A stretch of DNA of 64,000 bases from Bartonella melophagi K-2C (GCF_000278255.1 NZ_JH725081.1:286484-350483); one strand, 5' to 3'; shown: positions 1 to 10,494, counted from the first letter of the stretch. The notes: generated by a model from the letters alone, not told the origin. A program made the numbers and translations.

Positions 1-1595
1 TTCATGTGAATGGTGATGATCCTGAAGCGGTTGTTTTTGCGGCAAAAATAGCAACAGAGTTCCGTCAAACCTTTCATAAGCCGGTGGTGATTGATATGTT
101 CTGTTATCGCCGTTATGGACATAATGAGGGCGATGAGCCTTCTTTCACGCAACCTCTTATGTATAAAGCAATTCGTAACCACAAGACAACAGTTCAACTT
201 TATAGTGACCAGTTGGTAGAGCAAGGAGTTGTTGGTTTAGAAGAAATTGAGCAACAAAAGAAAAAATGGCGTGATAAGCTTGAGGTTGAATTTGAAGCAG
301 GTGCTTCTTATAATCCTGATAAAGCTGATTGGCTTGATGGAAATTGGTCAGGCTTGAAAGCGGCTAGTGATACTGAAGAACAGTGTTGTGGTGCAACAGG
401 CGTTGAGTTAAAAACTTTAAAGGAAATTGGACAAAAGCTTGTCGAGGTTCCATCAAGTTTTCATGTTCATAAAACTATTCAGCGTTTTTTAAACAATCGT
501 GCTAAAATGTTTGAGACCGGTGAGGGAATTGATTGGGCAACAGCCGAAGCTTTAGCTTTTGGTTCACTTTGTTTAGAGGGAACACCAATTCGTCTTTCTG
601 GTGAAGATGTTGAACGTGGGACCTTTTCGCAACGTCATTCAGTTCTTTATGACCAAGAAAATGAAACACGTTATATTCCTTTGAACAATTTACAAAAAGA
701 GCAAGCACTTTATGAAGTTGTAAATTCCATGCTCTCTGAAGAAGCGGTTCTTGGTTTTGAGTATGGATATTCACTTGCTGAACCACGTGGTTTAACGCTT
801 TGGGAAGCACAATTTGGTGATTTTGCTAATGGTGCACAGGTCATTTTTGATCAATTTATTTCATCTGCAGAGCATAAATGGCTTCGTATGTCTGGTCTTG
901 TTTGTTTGTTACCTCATGGTTTTGAGGGTCAAGGACCAGAGCATTCTTCGGCACGTTTGGAGCGTTATCTTCAACTTTGTGCGGAAGATAATATGCAGGT
1001 TGCTAATTGTACAACTCCTGCAAATTATTTTCATATTTTACGGAGACAAATTAAACGCGATTTCCGGAAACCATTGATTTTGATGACGCCTAAATCACTT
1101 TTGCGTCATAAGCGAGCGGTTTCTTCTTTAAGCGAAATAGGGCCAAAGACAAATTTCCACTATTTATTGCTTGATGATGCGCAATGTCTTAAAGATTCTG
1201 CGATTAAATTACAAAAAGATGATAAGATCCACCGTGTTGTTCTTTGTACGGGTAAGGTTTATTATGATCTTTATGAGGAGCGTGAAAAAAGGGGAATTGA
1301 TAATGTTTATTTGCTTCGCGTTGAGCAGCTTTATCCTTTTCCAGCGAAAGCTTTAATGGATGTGCTATCACGCTTTTTACAAGCTGAGATTGTTTGGTGC
1401 CAGGAAGAGCCCAAAAATATGGGAGCGTGGTCATTTATTGAGCCTTACTTAGAACAGGTTTTAACCCATATTAATGCAAAATATTCGCGTGCGCGTTATA
1501 CTGGGCGCCCTGCGAGTGCATCGCCAGCTGCTGGATTAATGTCTAAACATCTTGAACAACTTGCCGCGTTTCTTGAAGACGCGTTGGGTTCTTAA
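1..1595 (+). CDS. sucA: 2-oxoglutarate dehydrogenase E1 component, C-terminal part (5'-truncated by window)
   Basis: Thiamine-diphosphate enzyme that decarboxylates 2-oxoglutarate and passes the succinyl group to the lipoyl arm of SucB; cytoplasmic TCA-cycle complex. The frame is open from the left edge (codons start at base 3), so about 530 C-terminal residues of a roughly 1000-residue protein are present. They start in the ThDP-binding region (HVNGDDPEAV, then YRRYGHNEGDEPSFTQP) and continue through the transketolase-like pyrimidine-binding domain (GTFSQRHSVLYDQ, FGDFANGAQVIFDQF) to the C-terminal regulatory domain (EEPKNMGAWSF). The later in-frame GTG is an internal valine, not the start. 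sucB follows 33 bases downstream on the same strand, so co-transcription is likely. Identification is secure. Confidence 0.96.
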   Translation, partial: HVNGDDPEAVVFAAKIATEFRQTFHKPVVIDMFCYRRYGHNEGDEPSFTQPLMYKAIRNHKTTVQLYSDQLVEQGVVGLEEIEQQKKKWRDKLEVEFEAGASYNPDKADWLDGNWSGLKAASDTEEQCCGATGVELKTLKEIGQKLVEVPSSFHVHKTIQRFLNNRAKMFETGEGIDWATAEALAFGSLCLEGTPIRLSGEDVERGTFSQRHSVLYDQENETRYIPLNNLQKEQALYEVVNSMLSEEAVLGFEYGYSLAEPRGLTLWEAQFGDFANGAQVIFDQFISSAEHKWLRMSGLVCLLPHGFEGQGPEHSSARLERYLQLCAEDNMQVANCTTPANYFHILRRQIKRDFRKPLILMTPKSLLRHKRAVSSLSEIGPKTNFHYLLLDDAQCLKDSAIKLQKDDKIHRVVLCTGKVYYDLYEEREKRGIDNVYLLRVEQLYPFPAKALMDVLSRFLQAEIVWCQEEPKNMGAWSFIEPYLEQVLTHINAKYSRARYTGRPASASPAAGLMSKHLEQLAAFLEDALGS

Positions 1596-1628
1596 CTTAA
1601 TTATTACTCTGACGTATGGAAAAATATT

Positions 1629-2825
1629 ATGGCTAGTGAAATCCGTGTTCCTACTTTGGGCGAATCGGTTACTGAAGCAACAATTGGCAAATGGTTTAAA
1701 CAGTGTGGTGAAGCTGTCGCTGTAGATGAGCCTTTGGTTGAATTAGAAACTGATAAAGTAACGGTTGAAGTTCCTGCACCTGTTACGGGGAAATTATTAG
1801 AAATTCTTGCAAAAGAAGGCGATACAGTTGAAGTGAATGCTCTTTTAGGGTTGATTGAAGCGGGAACTGTTGGTGCTTCGTCATTATCTGCATCTTCTCT
1901 TTCTGCACCAAGCCCGGTTGCAGCGTCTGGACCAGCTTCATCTTCTTTGGGTAGTGCAACGCCTCCTGCTCCTTCGGCAGCAAAATTGATGGCTGAAAAT
2001 AATATTGAAAAAGATAAAATTTCAGGTTCTGGAAAACGTGGACAGATTCTCAAAGGAGATGTTCTTGATGCGTTAATGCAAAAAACAGGAGCAGATGCTT
2101 TTGTGCCGGTTTCTTCATCCAATGAAATGCGTGAAGAGCGTGTTCGTATGACAAAATTACGTCAAACAATTGCTCGTCGTCTTAAGGATGCACAAAATAC
2201 AGCAGCTATGTTAACGACATTTAATGAAGTTGATATGTCTGCAGTAATGGATTTGCGTAAGCGTTATAAAGATCTTTTTGAAAAGAAACACAATGTTAAG
2301 CTTGGCTTTATGGGCTTTTTTACCAAAGCCGTTTGCCACGCATTAAAAGAACTTCCTGCAGTTAACGCTGAGATTGATGGGTCGGATATTGTTTATAAAA
2401 ACTATGTCAATGCTGGAATTGCAGTTGGAACAGATAAAGGGCTTGTTGTTCCGGTGGTTCGTGACGCAGACCAAATGTCAATTTCAGAGATTGAAAAAGA
2501 AATTGGCCGTTTAGGGCGCCTTGCTCGTGAGGGAAAATTGGCTGTTTCTGATATGCAGGGTGGGACATTCACTATTACCAATGGTGGTGTTTATGGGTCA
2601 TTAATGTCGACGCCAATTTTAAATGCACCACAGTCTGGCATTTTAGGAATGCATGCGATTAAAGAGCGTGCAATGGTTATTGGGGGACAAATTGTGATCC
2701 GCCCAATGATGTATTTAGCGCTTTCTTATGATCACCGTATTGTCGATGGGCAAGAGGCTGTAACTTTCCTTGTACGTGTCAAGGAAAGTTTAGAAGATCC
2801 GGAACGTCTTGTTCTTGATTTGTAG
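1629..2825 (+). CDS. sucB: Dihydrolipoamide succinyltransferase, E2 of 2-oxoglutarate dehydrogenase
   Basis: E2 core of the 2-oxoglutarate dehydrogenase complex; it accepts the succinyl group from SucA on a lipoyl-lysine and transfers it to CoA. The 398 residues show the normal order: one lipoyl domain (residues 1-75, lipoylated K43 in [10 protein letters not shown]), a Ser/Ala/Pro-rich linker (about 80-115), a peripheral subunit-binding domain (about 117-150), and the catalytic domain ending in [12 protein letters not shown], with catalytic H369 and D373. The ATG start fits the family's usual N-terminus. It lies between sucA and lpdA with gaps of 33 and 32 bases, so the complex is encoded as one unit. 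SucB is a known immunodominant antigen in Bartonella (family knowledge, not visible here). Confidence 0.97.
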   Translation: MASEIRVPTLGESVTEATIGKWFKQCGEAVAVDEPLVELETDKVTVEVPAPVTGKLLEILAKEGDTVEVNALLGLIEAGTVGASSLSASSLSAPSPVAASGPASSSLGSATPPAPSAAKLMAENNIEKDKISGSGKRGQILKGDVLDALMQKTGADAFVPVSSSNEMREERVRMTKLRQTIARRLKDAQNTAAMLTTFNEVDMSAVMDLRKRYKDLFEKKHNVKLGFMGFFTKAVCHALKELPAVNAEIDGSDIVYKNYVNAGIAVGTDKGLVVPVVRDADQMSISEIEKEIGRLGRLAREGKLAVSDMQGGTFTITNGGVYGSLMSTPILNAPQSGILGMHAIKERAMVIGGQIVIRPMMYLALSYDHRIVDGQEAVTFLVRVKESLEDPERLVLDL

Positions 2826-2857
2826 AAGTGCAGTTTTGGGGATGAAAGGAAAAACGA

Positions 2858-4264
2858 ATGTCTTATGATGTTGTTGTGATTGGAGCGGGCCCAGGTGGTT
2901 ATGTTGCGGCGATTAAAGCGGCACAATTAGGTCTTAAAGTCGCGATTGCTGAAAAGCGTGCGACGTTGGGTGGTACCTGTCTCAATGTTGGTTGTATCCC
3001 TTCTAAGGCATTGTTACATGCTTCGGAGGTGTTTGCTGAAACGCAGCATGGTTTTGAAGAACTTGGTGTTTCTGTCTCCAAACCTAAGCTTAATCTTAAA
3101 AAGATGATGGAGCATAAAGAAACCGTTATAACGGCTAATACGAGTGGTATTTCTTTTTTGATGAAGAAAAATAAAATTGATACTTTTTTTGGTACAGCAA
3201 AGATTTTAAATGCAGGCCAAATTGAGATTACCGCTAAGAATGGTAGCCAACAAACAATTGCAACAAAAAATATTGTTATTGCTACAGGTTCAGATAGCTC
3301 GAGTATTCCAGGTGTCAATGTTGAAATTGATGAAAAGGTTATTGTATCTTCCACAGGAGCACTTGCGCTTGAAAAAGTTCCAACATGTATGGTTGTTGTG
3401 GGTGCAGGTGTTATTGGTTCAGAACTTGGTTCAGTGTGGAGCCGTTTGGGTGCAAAGGTTACTGTTGTTGAATTTCTTGATAAAGTTTTAGGATCAATGG
3501 ATGGTGAAATTTCGCGTCAGTTCCAAAAATTGATGGAAAAACAAGGAATTGAATATAAACTTGGTGCGAAAGTTAAGACTGTTACTAAATCTAAATCAAC
3601 TGCTAAAGTGATTTTTGAGCCTGTTAAAGGTGGTACAGAAGAAGTTCTGGAAGCAGATGTTGTTTTGATTGCAACTGGGCGTCATCCGTATGTTGAGGGT
3701 CTTGGTTTAGCAGAGGTAGGTGTTCAGTTAGATGAACGTGGTTGTATTGTAACTGATCAGCACTGGCAAACCAATATTCCAGGAATTTATGCAATTGGTG
3801 ATGTCATTAAAGGCCCGATGTTAGCACATAAGGCTGAGGAAGAAGGCATTGCTGTGGCTGAAATTTTGGCTGGTCAAAAAGGTCATGTTAATTTTGATGT
3901 TATTCCCGGTGTTGTTTATACGCAACCAGAAATTGCCAGTGTAGGTAAAACAGAAGAGGAGCTTAAGGCTGCCGGAATTGACTATAATGTTGGGAAATTT
4001 CCTTTTATGGCTAATGGACGTGCACGCGCGATGCAGAAAAGTGATGGTTTTGTTAAGATTCTTGCTGATAAAAAGACAGACCGAGTATTGGGTGGACACA
4101 TTCTCGGATTTGGTGCGGGTGAGATGATTCATGAAATTGCGGTTTTGATGGAATTTGGTGGTTCATCAGAAGATTTGGGCCGTTGTTGCCATGCACACCC
4201 CACTTTATCAGAAGCGGTACGAGAAGCAGCTTTAGCGACATTTTCTAAGCCACTTCATACTTAA
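2858..4264 (+). CDS. lpdA: Dihydrolipoamide dehydrogenase (E3)
   Basis: FAD- and NAD-dependent enzyme that reoxidises the dihydrolipoyl arm of the 2-oxoacid dehydrogenase E2. The 468 residues carry the FAD-binding GAGPGGY motif (9-15), the redox-active disulfide C41/C46 in GGTCLNVGCIPSK, the NAD-binding GAGVIGSELG, the second FAD motif around YAIGDV, and the C-terminal HAHPTLSEA His-Glu pair of the dimer interface. An AAAGGA ribosome site sits 8 bases before the ATG. Being directly after sucB, this copy most likely serves the 2-oxoglutarate dehydrogenase complex. All key residues are intact. Confidence 0.97.
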   Translation: MSYDVVVIGAGPGGYVAAIKAAQLGLKVAIAEKRATLGGTCLNVGCIPSKALLHASEVFAETQHGFEELGVSVSKPKLNLKKMMEHKETVITANTSGISFLMKKNKIDTFFGTAKILNAGQIEITAKNGSQQTIATKNIVIATGSDSSSIPGVNVEIDEKVIVSSTGALALEKVPTCMVVVGAGVIGSELGSVWSRLGAKVTVVEFLDKVLGSMDGEISRQFQKLMEKQGIEYKLGAKVKTVTKSKSTAKVIFEPVKGGTEEVLEADVVLIATGRHPYVEGLGLAEVGVQLDERGCIVTDQHWQTNIPGIYAIGDVIKGPMLAHKAEEEGIAVAEILAGQKGHVNFDVIPGVVYTQPEIASVGKTEEELKAAGIDYNVGKFPFMANGRARAMQKSDGFVKILADKKTDRVLGGHILGFGAGEMIHEIAVLMEFGGSSEDLGRCCHAHPTLSEAVREAALATFSKPLHT

Positions 4265-4355
4265 GAAAATTTTTGTAAAAGAGTTTTATAAAGACATCTG
4301 TTTTACAGACTAATCTATATTCTTGTGGTTTTTTATATTTTAGCATATTGATGGA

Positions 4356-5594
4356 TTAAAATTGTAATTGTTTATCTTCTTGTTTCTCTCTTATACAGGT
4401 TGGAAGCCCCATATGATCAAGTTGTTTAAGAAAGGGGAGTGGTGGTAATTCTTCTACATTAACCATTGTTTTCATATCCCATATTCCTGTGGCGATAAGA
4501 ATGGCGGTAGCAGCTGCAGGTACACCGGCTGTATAGGAAATTCCCTGTGCGCCTGTTTCATTAAAAGCTTGTTTATGATCAGCTATATTATAGATAAAAA
4601 CTTCTCTTGGGCTTCCGTTTTTTATGCCTTTAATGAAGTCTCCAATACAGGTTTTTCCTGTATAGTTTGGCGCCAGAGAAGCTGGGTCAGGTAAGACAGC
4701 TTTTACGACTTTCAAAGGAACAACTTCCTGGCCTTCTGCTGTTTTAATAACTTGTTCTGATAAAAGTCCAAGGTTTTTTAAAACGGTAAAAACAGTAATA
4801 TAGAGCTCACTAAAACCCATCCAAAAGCGGATATTTTGGACATCGAGATTTTTAGATAATGAATGAATTTCATCATGTCCTGTCATGTAAGCTTTTTGTT
4901 TTCCAACAACTGGTAAATCCCATTCATGGTTGATTTCAAACATTTGATTGGAAACCCACTTTTTATTTTGCCATGACCATACTTGCCCTGTAAATTCTCG
5001 AAAATTGATTTCTGGATCAAAATTGGTTGCAAACCAACGTCCATGTTTTCCAGCGTTAATATCAATAATATCAATGTCAGAAATTGTATCAAAATAAGTA
5101 TCATGTGCTAACGCTGCATAAGCATTAACGACACCAGGGTCAAAACCTGCGCCTAAAATAGCCGTTATACCAGCTTGTTCACATTCTTTACGTCTGGGCC
5201 ATTCATAATTGTTATACCAAGGTGGTGTTTCACAAATTTTTAAAGGGTCTTCATGAATCGCTGTATCAATATAAGCGCATTTTGTTTTGATACAGGCTGA
5301 AAGAACAGACATATTCAAAAAAGGAGAACCAACATTGATGACGATCTCACATTTGGTCTGTTGGATAAGCTTTACAGTTTCTTCGATGTTCATTGCATTA
5401 AGCATATGGCTTTTAAGAACACCTGCTACTTTCATTGCTTTTTTATCTTTAATGGAAGCAATTATTGCTTCACATTTTTTGAGTGTTCGTGAAGCGATAT
5501 GAATTTCTCCAAGTATATCATTGTTTTGAGCGCATTTATGCGCGACAACTTGTGCAACACCGCCAGCACCAATAATGAGAACATTTTTTTTCAT
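4356..5594 (-). CDS. Carboxynorspermidine/carboxyspermidine dehydrogenase (saccharopine dehydrogenase family)
   Basis: NADPH-dependent enzyme that condenses aspartate semialdehyde with a diamine to make carboxy(nor)spermidine, an alternative route to spermidine-type polyamines. The protein begins MKKNVLIIGAGGVAQVVAHK, a Rossmann dinucleotide-binding motif, and continues as a saccharopine-dehydrogenase-like protein of 412 residues (ILGAGFDPGVVNAYAA, DINAGKHGRWFATNFDPEIN). An in-frame upstream extension to 5678 exists, but the ATG at 5594 has an AAGGAGA site about 9 bases upstream and starts right at the Rossmann fold. It follows the decarboxylase gene by 58 bases on the same strand. Function rests on that pairing: Lys1-like alone would be ambiguous, next to nspC it is not. 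Confidence 0.88.
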   Translation of the reverse strand: MKKNVLIIGAGGVAQVVAHKCAQNNDILGEIHIASRTLKKCEAIIASIKDKKAMKVAGVLKSHMLNAMNIEETVKLIQQTKCEIVINVGSPFLNMSVLSACIKTKCAYIDTAIHEDPLKICETPPWYNNYEWPRRKECEQAGITAILGAGFDPGVVNAYAALAHDTYFDTISDIDIIDINAGKHGRWFATNFDPEINFREFTGQVWSWQNKKWVSNQMFEINHEWDLPVVGKQKAYMTGHDEIHSLSKNLDVQNIRFWMGFSELYITVFTVLKNLGLLSEQVIKTAEGQEVVPLKVVKAVLPDPASLAPNYTGKTCIGDFIKGIKNGSPREVFIYNIADHKQAFNETGAQGISYTAGVPAAATAILIATGIWDMKTMVNVEELPPLPFLKQLDHMGLPTCIREKQEDKQLQF

Positions 5595-5652
5595 TGTAAT
5601 TGATCTCCTTTTTAATATCGCTGCATAATAATTTTTTTGTATGTTGTTTTGA

Positions 5653-6750
5653 TTATGAAAGACTGTTTTTATAGTCATTATAGTTGAATTGGCGTTGAAT
5701 GGTTAGATTTCCATTGTATTCTTTAATAACAATGGCTGGCATCGCAACGCCATTAAACCAGTTTTTCTTAACCATTGTATAGCCTGCGGCATCTTGAAAA
5801 GACAATCTGTCACCTATTTTAAGTAATTCAGGAAATTGGAATGTTCCAAAAATATCGCCAGCAAGGCAGGATTTTCCGCAAACCATAATTTCATATGATC
5901 CTTGATTTGGTTCTAATTTTGCATTTTCATGATAAATGAGAAGATCAAGCATATGTGCTTCAATTGAGCTATCAACAATAGCGAGGTTTTTTTCATTATA
6001 CAGTGTATCAAGAACACTAACTTCTAATGTGGTACTTTTTGTGACAGCAGCTTCCCCTGGTTCCAGAAAAACGGTTACATTGTAAGTTTGAGAAAAGCGT
6101 TTTAAACGTTCTGCAAGAGCTTCTAGAGGATAATTATCAGCAGTAAAATGAATTCCACCACCAAGGCTAATCCAATCAACAGCGATGAAGAGTTTTTTAA
6201 ATTTTTCTTCAATATGGTTAAGCATTTGGTTGAAGAGATTAAAATCAGCATTTTCACAATTATTGTGGATCATTAAGCCATTTATAAGGGGTAAGACTTC
6301 TTCGATCGCATTTTGGTTGGTTTCACCCAAACGGCTAAAAGGACGAGAGGGGTTTGCAAGATCAAAATTTGATGCACTAATACCTGGATTTAGCCTTAAT
6401 CCTCGTTGAATAGTTTTGGTAGTACTCGCAAAACGTTGGAGTTGTTGAATGGAATTAAAGATAATTTTGTCTGCATAAGTACATACTTCATCAATTTCAT
6501 GATCTGCCCAAGCAACCGAATAGGCGTGAGTTTCTTTCCCAAATTTTTCTCTTCCTAAGCGTAATTCATAAAGAGATGATGAGGTACTTCCATCCATATA
6601 TTCAGACATGAAATCAAACACGCTCCACGTTGCAAAACATTTCAAAGCCAGCAAGACCTTTATTCCCGACATTTCTCGTAAACGAGCAATAATTTCCATA
6701 TTCTTTATGAGTTTGGATTTATCTATAAGATAATAGGGAGTTTTAATCAT
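5653..6750 (-). CDS. nspC: Carboxynorspermidine decarboxylase
   Basis: PLP-dependent decarboxylase of the alanine-racemase fold (group IV decarboxylases) that turns carboxynorspermidine or carboxyspermidine into the polyamine. The 365 residues start MIKTPYYLIDKSKL; the PLP lysine is in VLLALKCFA, and the family signatures GLRLNPGI, SLGGGIHF and VFLEPGEA are visible, with a C-terminal active-site CGKSCLAGDIFG. It is first in a two-gene minus-strand unit with the dehydrogenase. Distinguishing it from diaminopimelate decarboxylase is straightforward: true LysA is encoded separately at 28181. No strong Shine-Dalgarno is seen before the ATG. Confidence 0.92.
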   Translation of the reverse strand: MIKTPYYLIDKSKLIKNMEIIARLREMSGIKVLLALKCFATWSVFDFMSEYMDGSTSSSLYELRLGREKFGKETHAYSVAWADHEIDEVCTYADKIIFNSIQQLQRFASTTKTIQRGLRLNPGISASNFDLANPSRPFSRLGETNQNAIEEVLPLINGLMIHNNCENADFNLFNQMLNHIEEKFKKLFIAVDWISLGGGIHFTADNYPLEALAERLKRFSQTYNVTVFLEPGEAAVTKSTTLEVSVLDTLYNEKNLAIVDSSIEAHMLDLLIYHENAKLEPNQGSYEIMVCGKSCLAGDIFGTFQFPELLKIGDRLSFQDAAGYTMVKKNWFNGVAMPAIVIKEYNGNLTIQRQFNYNDYKNSLS

Positions 6751-7572
6751 TGCTCATCCATTCTCTTTTGAAGAATCTTAATTATTTCTACCGATGTTTA
6801 GTACCTATAGAAATAGGATGTCTCAAGGGAAAAAGTATCATAAAGGAAAATCTGCTATATCTAGTTATAAAAAGACATCTGTTATCTCATATTGTTTTAA
6901 GTTATTTTGAGATTTGTGCTATGTACATTGCTTTTAAAATTTGTACTATTTTTAAAGCTTCTATATCTATGGTAAGTGTTATTCATAATAACAAAAAATG
7001 CCGCTGATTTAGCATAAAAACGATATTGAAATGGGAAAGTTTCATTAGCTATTTTTATTTTTCTCCAGAAATTTTAATAGTTACAAGATGTTAGGAGCTC
7101 AAGAATTTTAAGATTATCGTCATTATTAGTGTTGTTATTGTAAATGTAGTGATAATATTTCGGCATCATATTTATTGTGTCTGCACATTCAGATGTTAAA
7201 TAGGTGAGATTATAAAGGCATTATTAATTCAAAGAAAGATTTATGATCTTTCTTTTAGAAATTTTAGAAAAGAAGATTATAGCCTTTAAGATGTATATGA
7301 TTTTTGTTTTGATCATTTATGATCCAAATAATCGTTTATTCATTGTGTCGTCAGTTTTATTGTATCGTCAGCTTTATAGGTAAATGCTTTTAAAAAAGTC
7401 ACAAAAGGCTAAGACGGTGTGGTGTGTATAGTTTTCTTTCAAAAAATAGTTATTTTCTGAAAATCTGCGACATTTTTTTAATTTTGTTTAAATTTTATTA
7501 TCATAATTGCGAAATAAAGAAGTTTTTATTTTACTAATACCAAAGCGTTAAAGATAGGGTGGAGCTTGGATA
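6751..7572. other. Long intergenic region between nspC and the pha operon
   Basis: About 820 AT-rich bases between divergent transcription units. A short open frame on the plus strand (6750-7007) has no recognisable domain, no ribosome site and no coding character, so I do not call it. The region holds a perfect AT-rich hairpin (7231-7255) and must carry the promoters of both flanking operons. I could not pick confident -35/-10 pairs. Confidence 0.5.
7231..7255. repeat. Perfect 10-bp inverted repeat
   Basis: AAAGAAAGAT, a 5-base loop TTATG, then ATCTTTCTTT. The stem is almost all A-T, so it would be a weak terminator; it has only a short T run after it. It could be a regulatory dyad or the relic of a terminator. 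No gene immediately upstream explains it. Confidence 0.4.
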
Positions 7573-10494
7573 ATGACAATACGGGAAGCAATGTTGATAT
7601 TACTAGTTTTGCTTCCCCTTGGTGGTAGCGCTATCATCGGTTTTTTTGGTTCAACTGCCAAAAATAATGAAGCATGGTTTGCTGGAGCGATAGCGTTTTT
7701 TAGCCTTCTTTCCACATTGATACTTTACCCAACGCTTTATGGAAATCATGTGGTCCGTTTAGATATTGCTTGGTTACCTGAGTGGGGTGTTAATTTAACT
7801 TTGCGCATGGACGGTTTATCGTGGCTTTTTTGCCTTTTAATTACAGGGATAGGCCTGCTTGTTGTTGTTTATGCACGTTACTATATGAACCCGGCAGATC
7901 CGGTTCCACGGTTTTTTTCTTTTTTTCTAGCTTTCATGGGATCAATGACAGGAGTAATCTTATCAGGAAATCTCGTCTTTTTAGTCATTTTCTGGGAATT
8001 GACCAGTATTTTTTCCTTTTTATTGATTGGTTATTGGTATCATAATGCTAGTGCGCGTGATGGGGCCCGTGTGGCTTTAATCGTTACGGGTTTTGGGGGC
8101 TTTGCGCTACTTTTGGGAGTTTTACTCATTGGTCATATTGTTGGCAGTTTTGATTTAGATGAGGTATTGCAATCTGGGAATCTCATCCGGTCGAATTCTC
8201 TTTATACACCCGTACTTATTTGCATTTTATTGGGAGGGCTAACAAAGAGTACACAGTTTCCCTTTCATTTTTGGCTGCCAAAAGCCATGGCTGCCCCAAC
8301 GCCTGTATCATCTTATTTGCATTCAGCAACAATGGTAAAAGCAGGGTTGTTTTTGCTTATTCGTTTATGGCCAGTTTTATCGGGAACAGAATCTTGGTTT
8401 TTTTTAATAGGTTTTGCAGGTCTCACAACGTTGCTTCTTGGGGCCTATTTTTCAATGTTTCAGCAGGATTTGAAAGGTCTTCTTGCTTATTCAACTATTA
8501 GTCATCTTGGTTTAATTACAACACTTTTAAGTCTTGGCAGTCCACTTGCATGTGTTGCAGCAATTTTTCATATTGTTAATCATGCTACCTTTAAAGCGTC
8601 TTTATTTATGGCAGTGGGTATTGTTGATCATGAAACAGGAACGCGTGACATACGCAAATTAACGGGTCTTTTTCGTTATATGCCTATTACAGGAACTCTC
8701 GCTTTAGTCGCGGGTGCGGCTATGGCTGGTGTTCCTTTATTGAATGGTTTTTTATCAAAAGAGATGTTCTTTGCACAAGCGGTTGAAACGCATATGGAAT
8801 CGTGGTTGGATTGGATTGCACCTTACGTGGCAACGCTTGCTAGCTTGTTTAGCGTGACTTATTCTGTACGTTTTATTCATGGTGTCTTTTTTGGGCCAAA
8901 ACCTATCAATTTACCCAAAATACCGTGTGAACCACCACGTTTTATGCGCTTTCCGATAGAGTTTTTGGTTTTTATTTGTTTGGCAGTTGGTATTTTCCCC
9001 AGTTTAACAATGGGATTCATTTTAGATAATGCGGTTATGGCTGTTTTAGGACCTGCGAGAGTTTCTTATAATTTAGCTGTCTGGCATGGCTTTAATACCC
9101 CTTTGATGATGAGTTTGGTCGCTTTATCAGGAGGGGTACTGCTTTATATTTTAGGGCGTCGTTATTTTCTATTTTGTGATGAAGGTCCTCCTTTTTTTCG
9201 TTATTTAAAGAGGCAGCATATTTTCAAACGAATTCTCATGATGATTTCTTGGAAATGGGCGCGTGCGGCAGAAGTTTTTTTGTCAACACGTCGTTTACAA
9301 GTTCAATTGCATTGGGTGCTTTTGGTTTGTTTTGCGTTTGTTGGTTTTTTATTATGGCATGATGGTTTGATTTCAGCTGGTCCATTATTGCTTTTTCCGC
9401 TTGATTTACCCTTCATAGCCATTTGGCTGATTGGTGGGGTTTGTGCTCTTTTAGTTGCTTTGTATGCAAAATTTCATCGTTTTGCATCATTAATGTTCTT
9501 AGGCGGCGCTGGTTTGATGACCTGTGCGTCTTTTTTATGGCTTTCTGCACCCGATTTGGCGCTGACACAATTGGTTGTTGAAGTTGTAACAGCAATTCTT
9601 TTACTTCTTGGTTTGCGGTGGTTGCCTAAGCGTTTGTATGATTCTGCGCCACTGCCTGTTGGTTTTGTAGTGCGTTTGCGCCGTATGAGTGATTTTATCA
9701 TAGCGTTTGTGGGAGGAGCAGGTATGGCGTGGTTATCATTTGCGATGATGACGCGTCCCCAAGGGGTAACAATTTCTGATTTTTTTCTTACTCATGCTTA
9801 TTCTGAGGCTGGTGGTCGCAATGTTGTGAATGTGTTATTGGTTGATTTTCGTGGCTTTGATACAATGGGAGAAATTGTTGTTTTGGGTATCGTTTCGCTC
9901 ACTGTTTTTGCTCTTTTACGGCGTTTTCGCCCTGCTCCTGAAAGTGTTAATGCGCCTTTTCAACAACGCATTCAAACAGCTTTTGATGCAGCGCAACCTG
10001 ATCGTGAAGTTGGGGATACTTTATCGGATTATTTAACTATTCCTTCTGTTATTATGCATTGGCTTTTTCCTGTTATTATTGCTATTGCGGTTTATTTATT
10101 AATGCGTGGGCATGATTTTCCAGGAGGTGGGTTTGCTGGTGGTATTACTTTAGCAGTGGGGTTTATTTTACAGTATCTTGCTACTAATATTCGTTGGGTG
10201 GAAAGCCATTTACGTGTTTTACCTGTACGTTGGATTGGTTTTGGCTTATTATTATCAGTGGTAACTGGGGCAAGTTCTTGGTTTTTTGGATATCCTTTTT
10301 TGACATCGTTTTTTCAGTATATTCATCTGCCTTTAATTGAAAACATTCCAATAGCATCTGCTTTGTTGTTTGATTTTGGCGTGTTTTCTGTGGTTTTGGG
10401 AGCGAGCGTTCTTATTTTAATTGCGCTTGCACATCAATCAATTCGCTTTTACCGAATTAGTAAGAAATCTATTGCAAAGAAAAAGGAAAGTTAA
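7573..10494 (+). CDS. phaA: Na+(K+)/H+ antiporter subunit A, fused A/B type
   Basis: Largest subunit of the multisubunit Mrp/Pha cation/proton antiporter in the inner membrane, homologous to complex I NuoL. The 973 residues contain a proton-antiporter core (SFLLIGYWYH, then the STQFPFHFWLPKAMAAPTPV signature at about 225-245 and the HATFKASLFM segment) with many membrane helices, followed by an MnhB-like C-terminal domain (LMRGHDFPGGGFAGGI). That A+B fusion is typical of the rhizobial Pha group. A GGTGGAG ribosome site precedes the ATG. The TAA stop shares its last base with the ATG of phaC, so it is the first gene of a tightly coupled six-gene operon. Confidence 0.95.
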   Translation: MTIREAMLILLVLLPLGGSAIIGFFGSTAKNNEAWFAGAIAFFSLLSTLILYPTLYGNHVVRLDIAWLPEWGVNLTLRMDGLSWLFCLLITGIGLLVVVYARYYMNPADPVPRFFSFFLAFMGSMTGVILSGNLVFLVIFWELTSIFSFLLIGYWYHNASARDGARVALIVTGFGGFALLLGVLLIGHIVGSFDLDEVLQSGNLIRSNSLYTPVLICILLGGLTKSTQFPFHFWLPKAMAAPTPVSSYLHSATMVKAGLFLLIRLWPVLSGTESWFFLIGFAGLTTLLLGAYFSMFQQDLKGLLAYSTISHLGLITTLLSLGSPLACVAAIFHIVNHATFKASLFMAVGIVDHETGTRDIRKLTGLFRYMPITGTLALVAGAAMAGVPLLNGFLSKEMFFAQAVETHMESWLDWIAPYVATLASLFSVTYSVRFIHGVFFGPKPINLPKIPCEPPRFMRFPIEFLVFICLAVGIFPSLTMGFILDNAVMAVLGPARVSYNLAVWHGFNTPLMMSLVALSGGVLLYILGRRYFLFCDEGPPFFRYLKRQHIFKRILMMISWKWARAAEVFLSTRRLQVQLHWVLLVCFAFVGFLLWHDGLISAGPLLLFPLDLPFIAIWLIGGVCALLVALYAKFHRFASLMFLGGAGLMTCASFLWLSAPDLALTQLVVEVVTAILLLLGLRWLPKRLYDSAPLPVGFVVRLRRMSDFIIAFVGGAGMAWLSFAMMTRPQGVTISDFFLTHAYSEAGGRNVVNVLLVDFRGFDTMGEIVVLGIVSLTVFALLRRFRPAPESVNAPFQQRIQTAFDAAQPDREVGDTLSDYLTIPSVIMHWLFPVIIAIAVYLLMRGHDFPGGGFAGGITLAVGFILQYLATNIRWVESHLRVLPVRWIGFGLLLSVVTGASSWFFGYPFLTSFFQYIHLPLIENIPIASALLFDFGVFSVVLGASVLILIALAHQSIRFYRISKKSIAKKKES

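Noticed and set aside
6750-7007. 85-residue open frame upstream of the pha operon
   Set aside because: No ribosome site, no recognisable domain, composition like the surrounding non-coding DNA.
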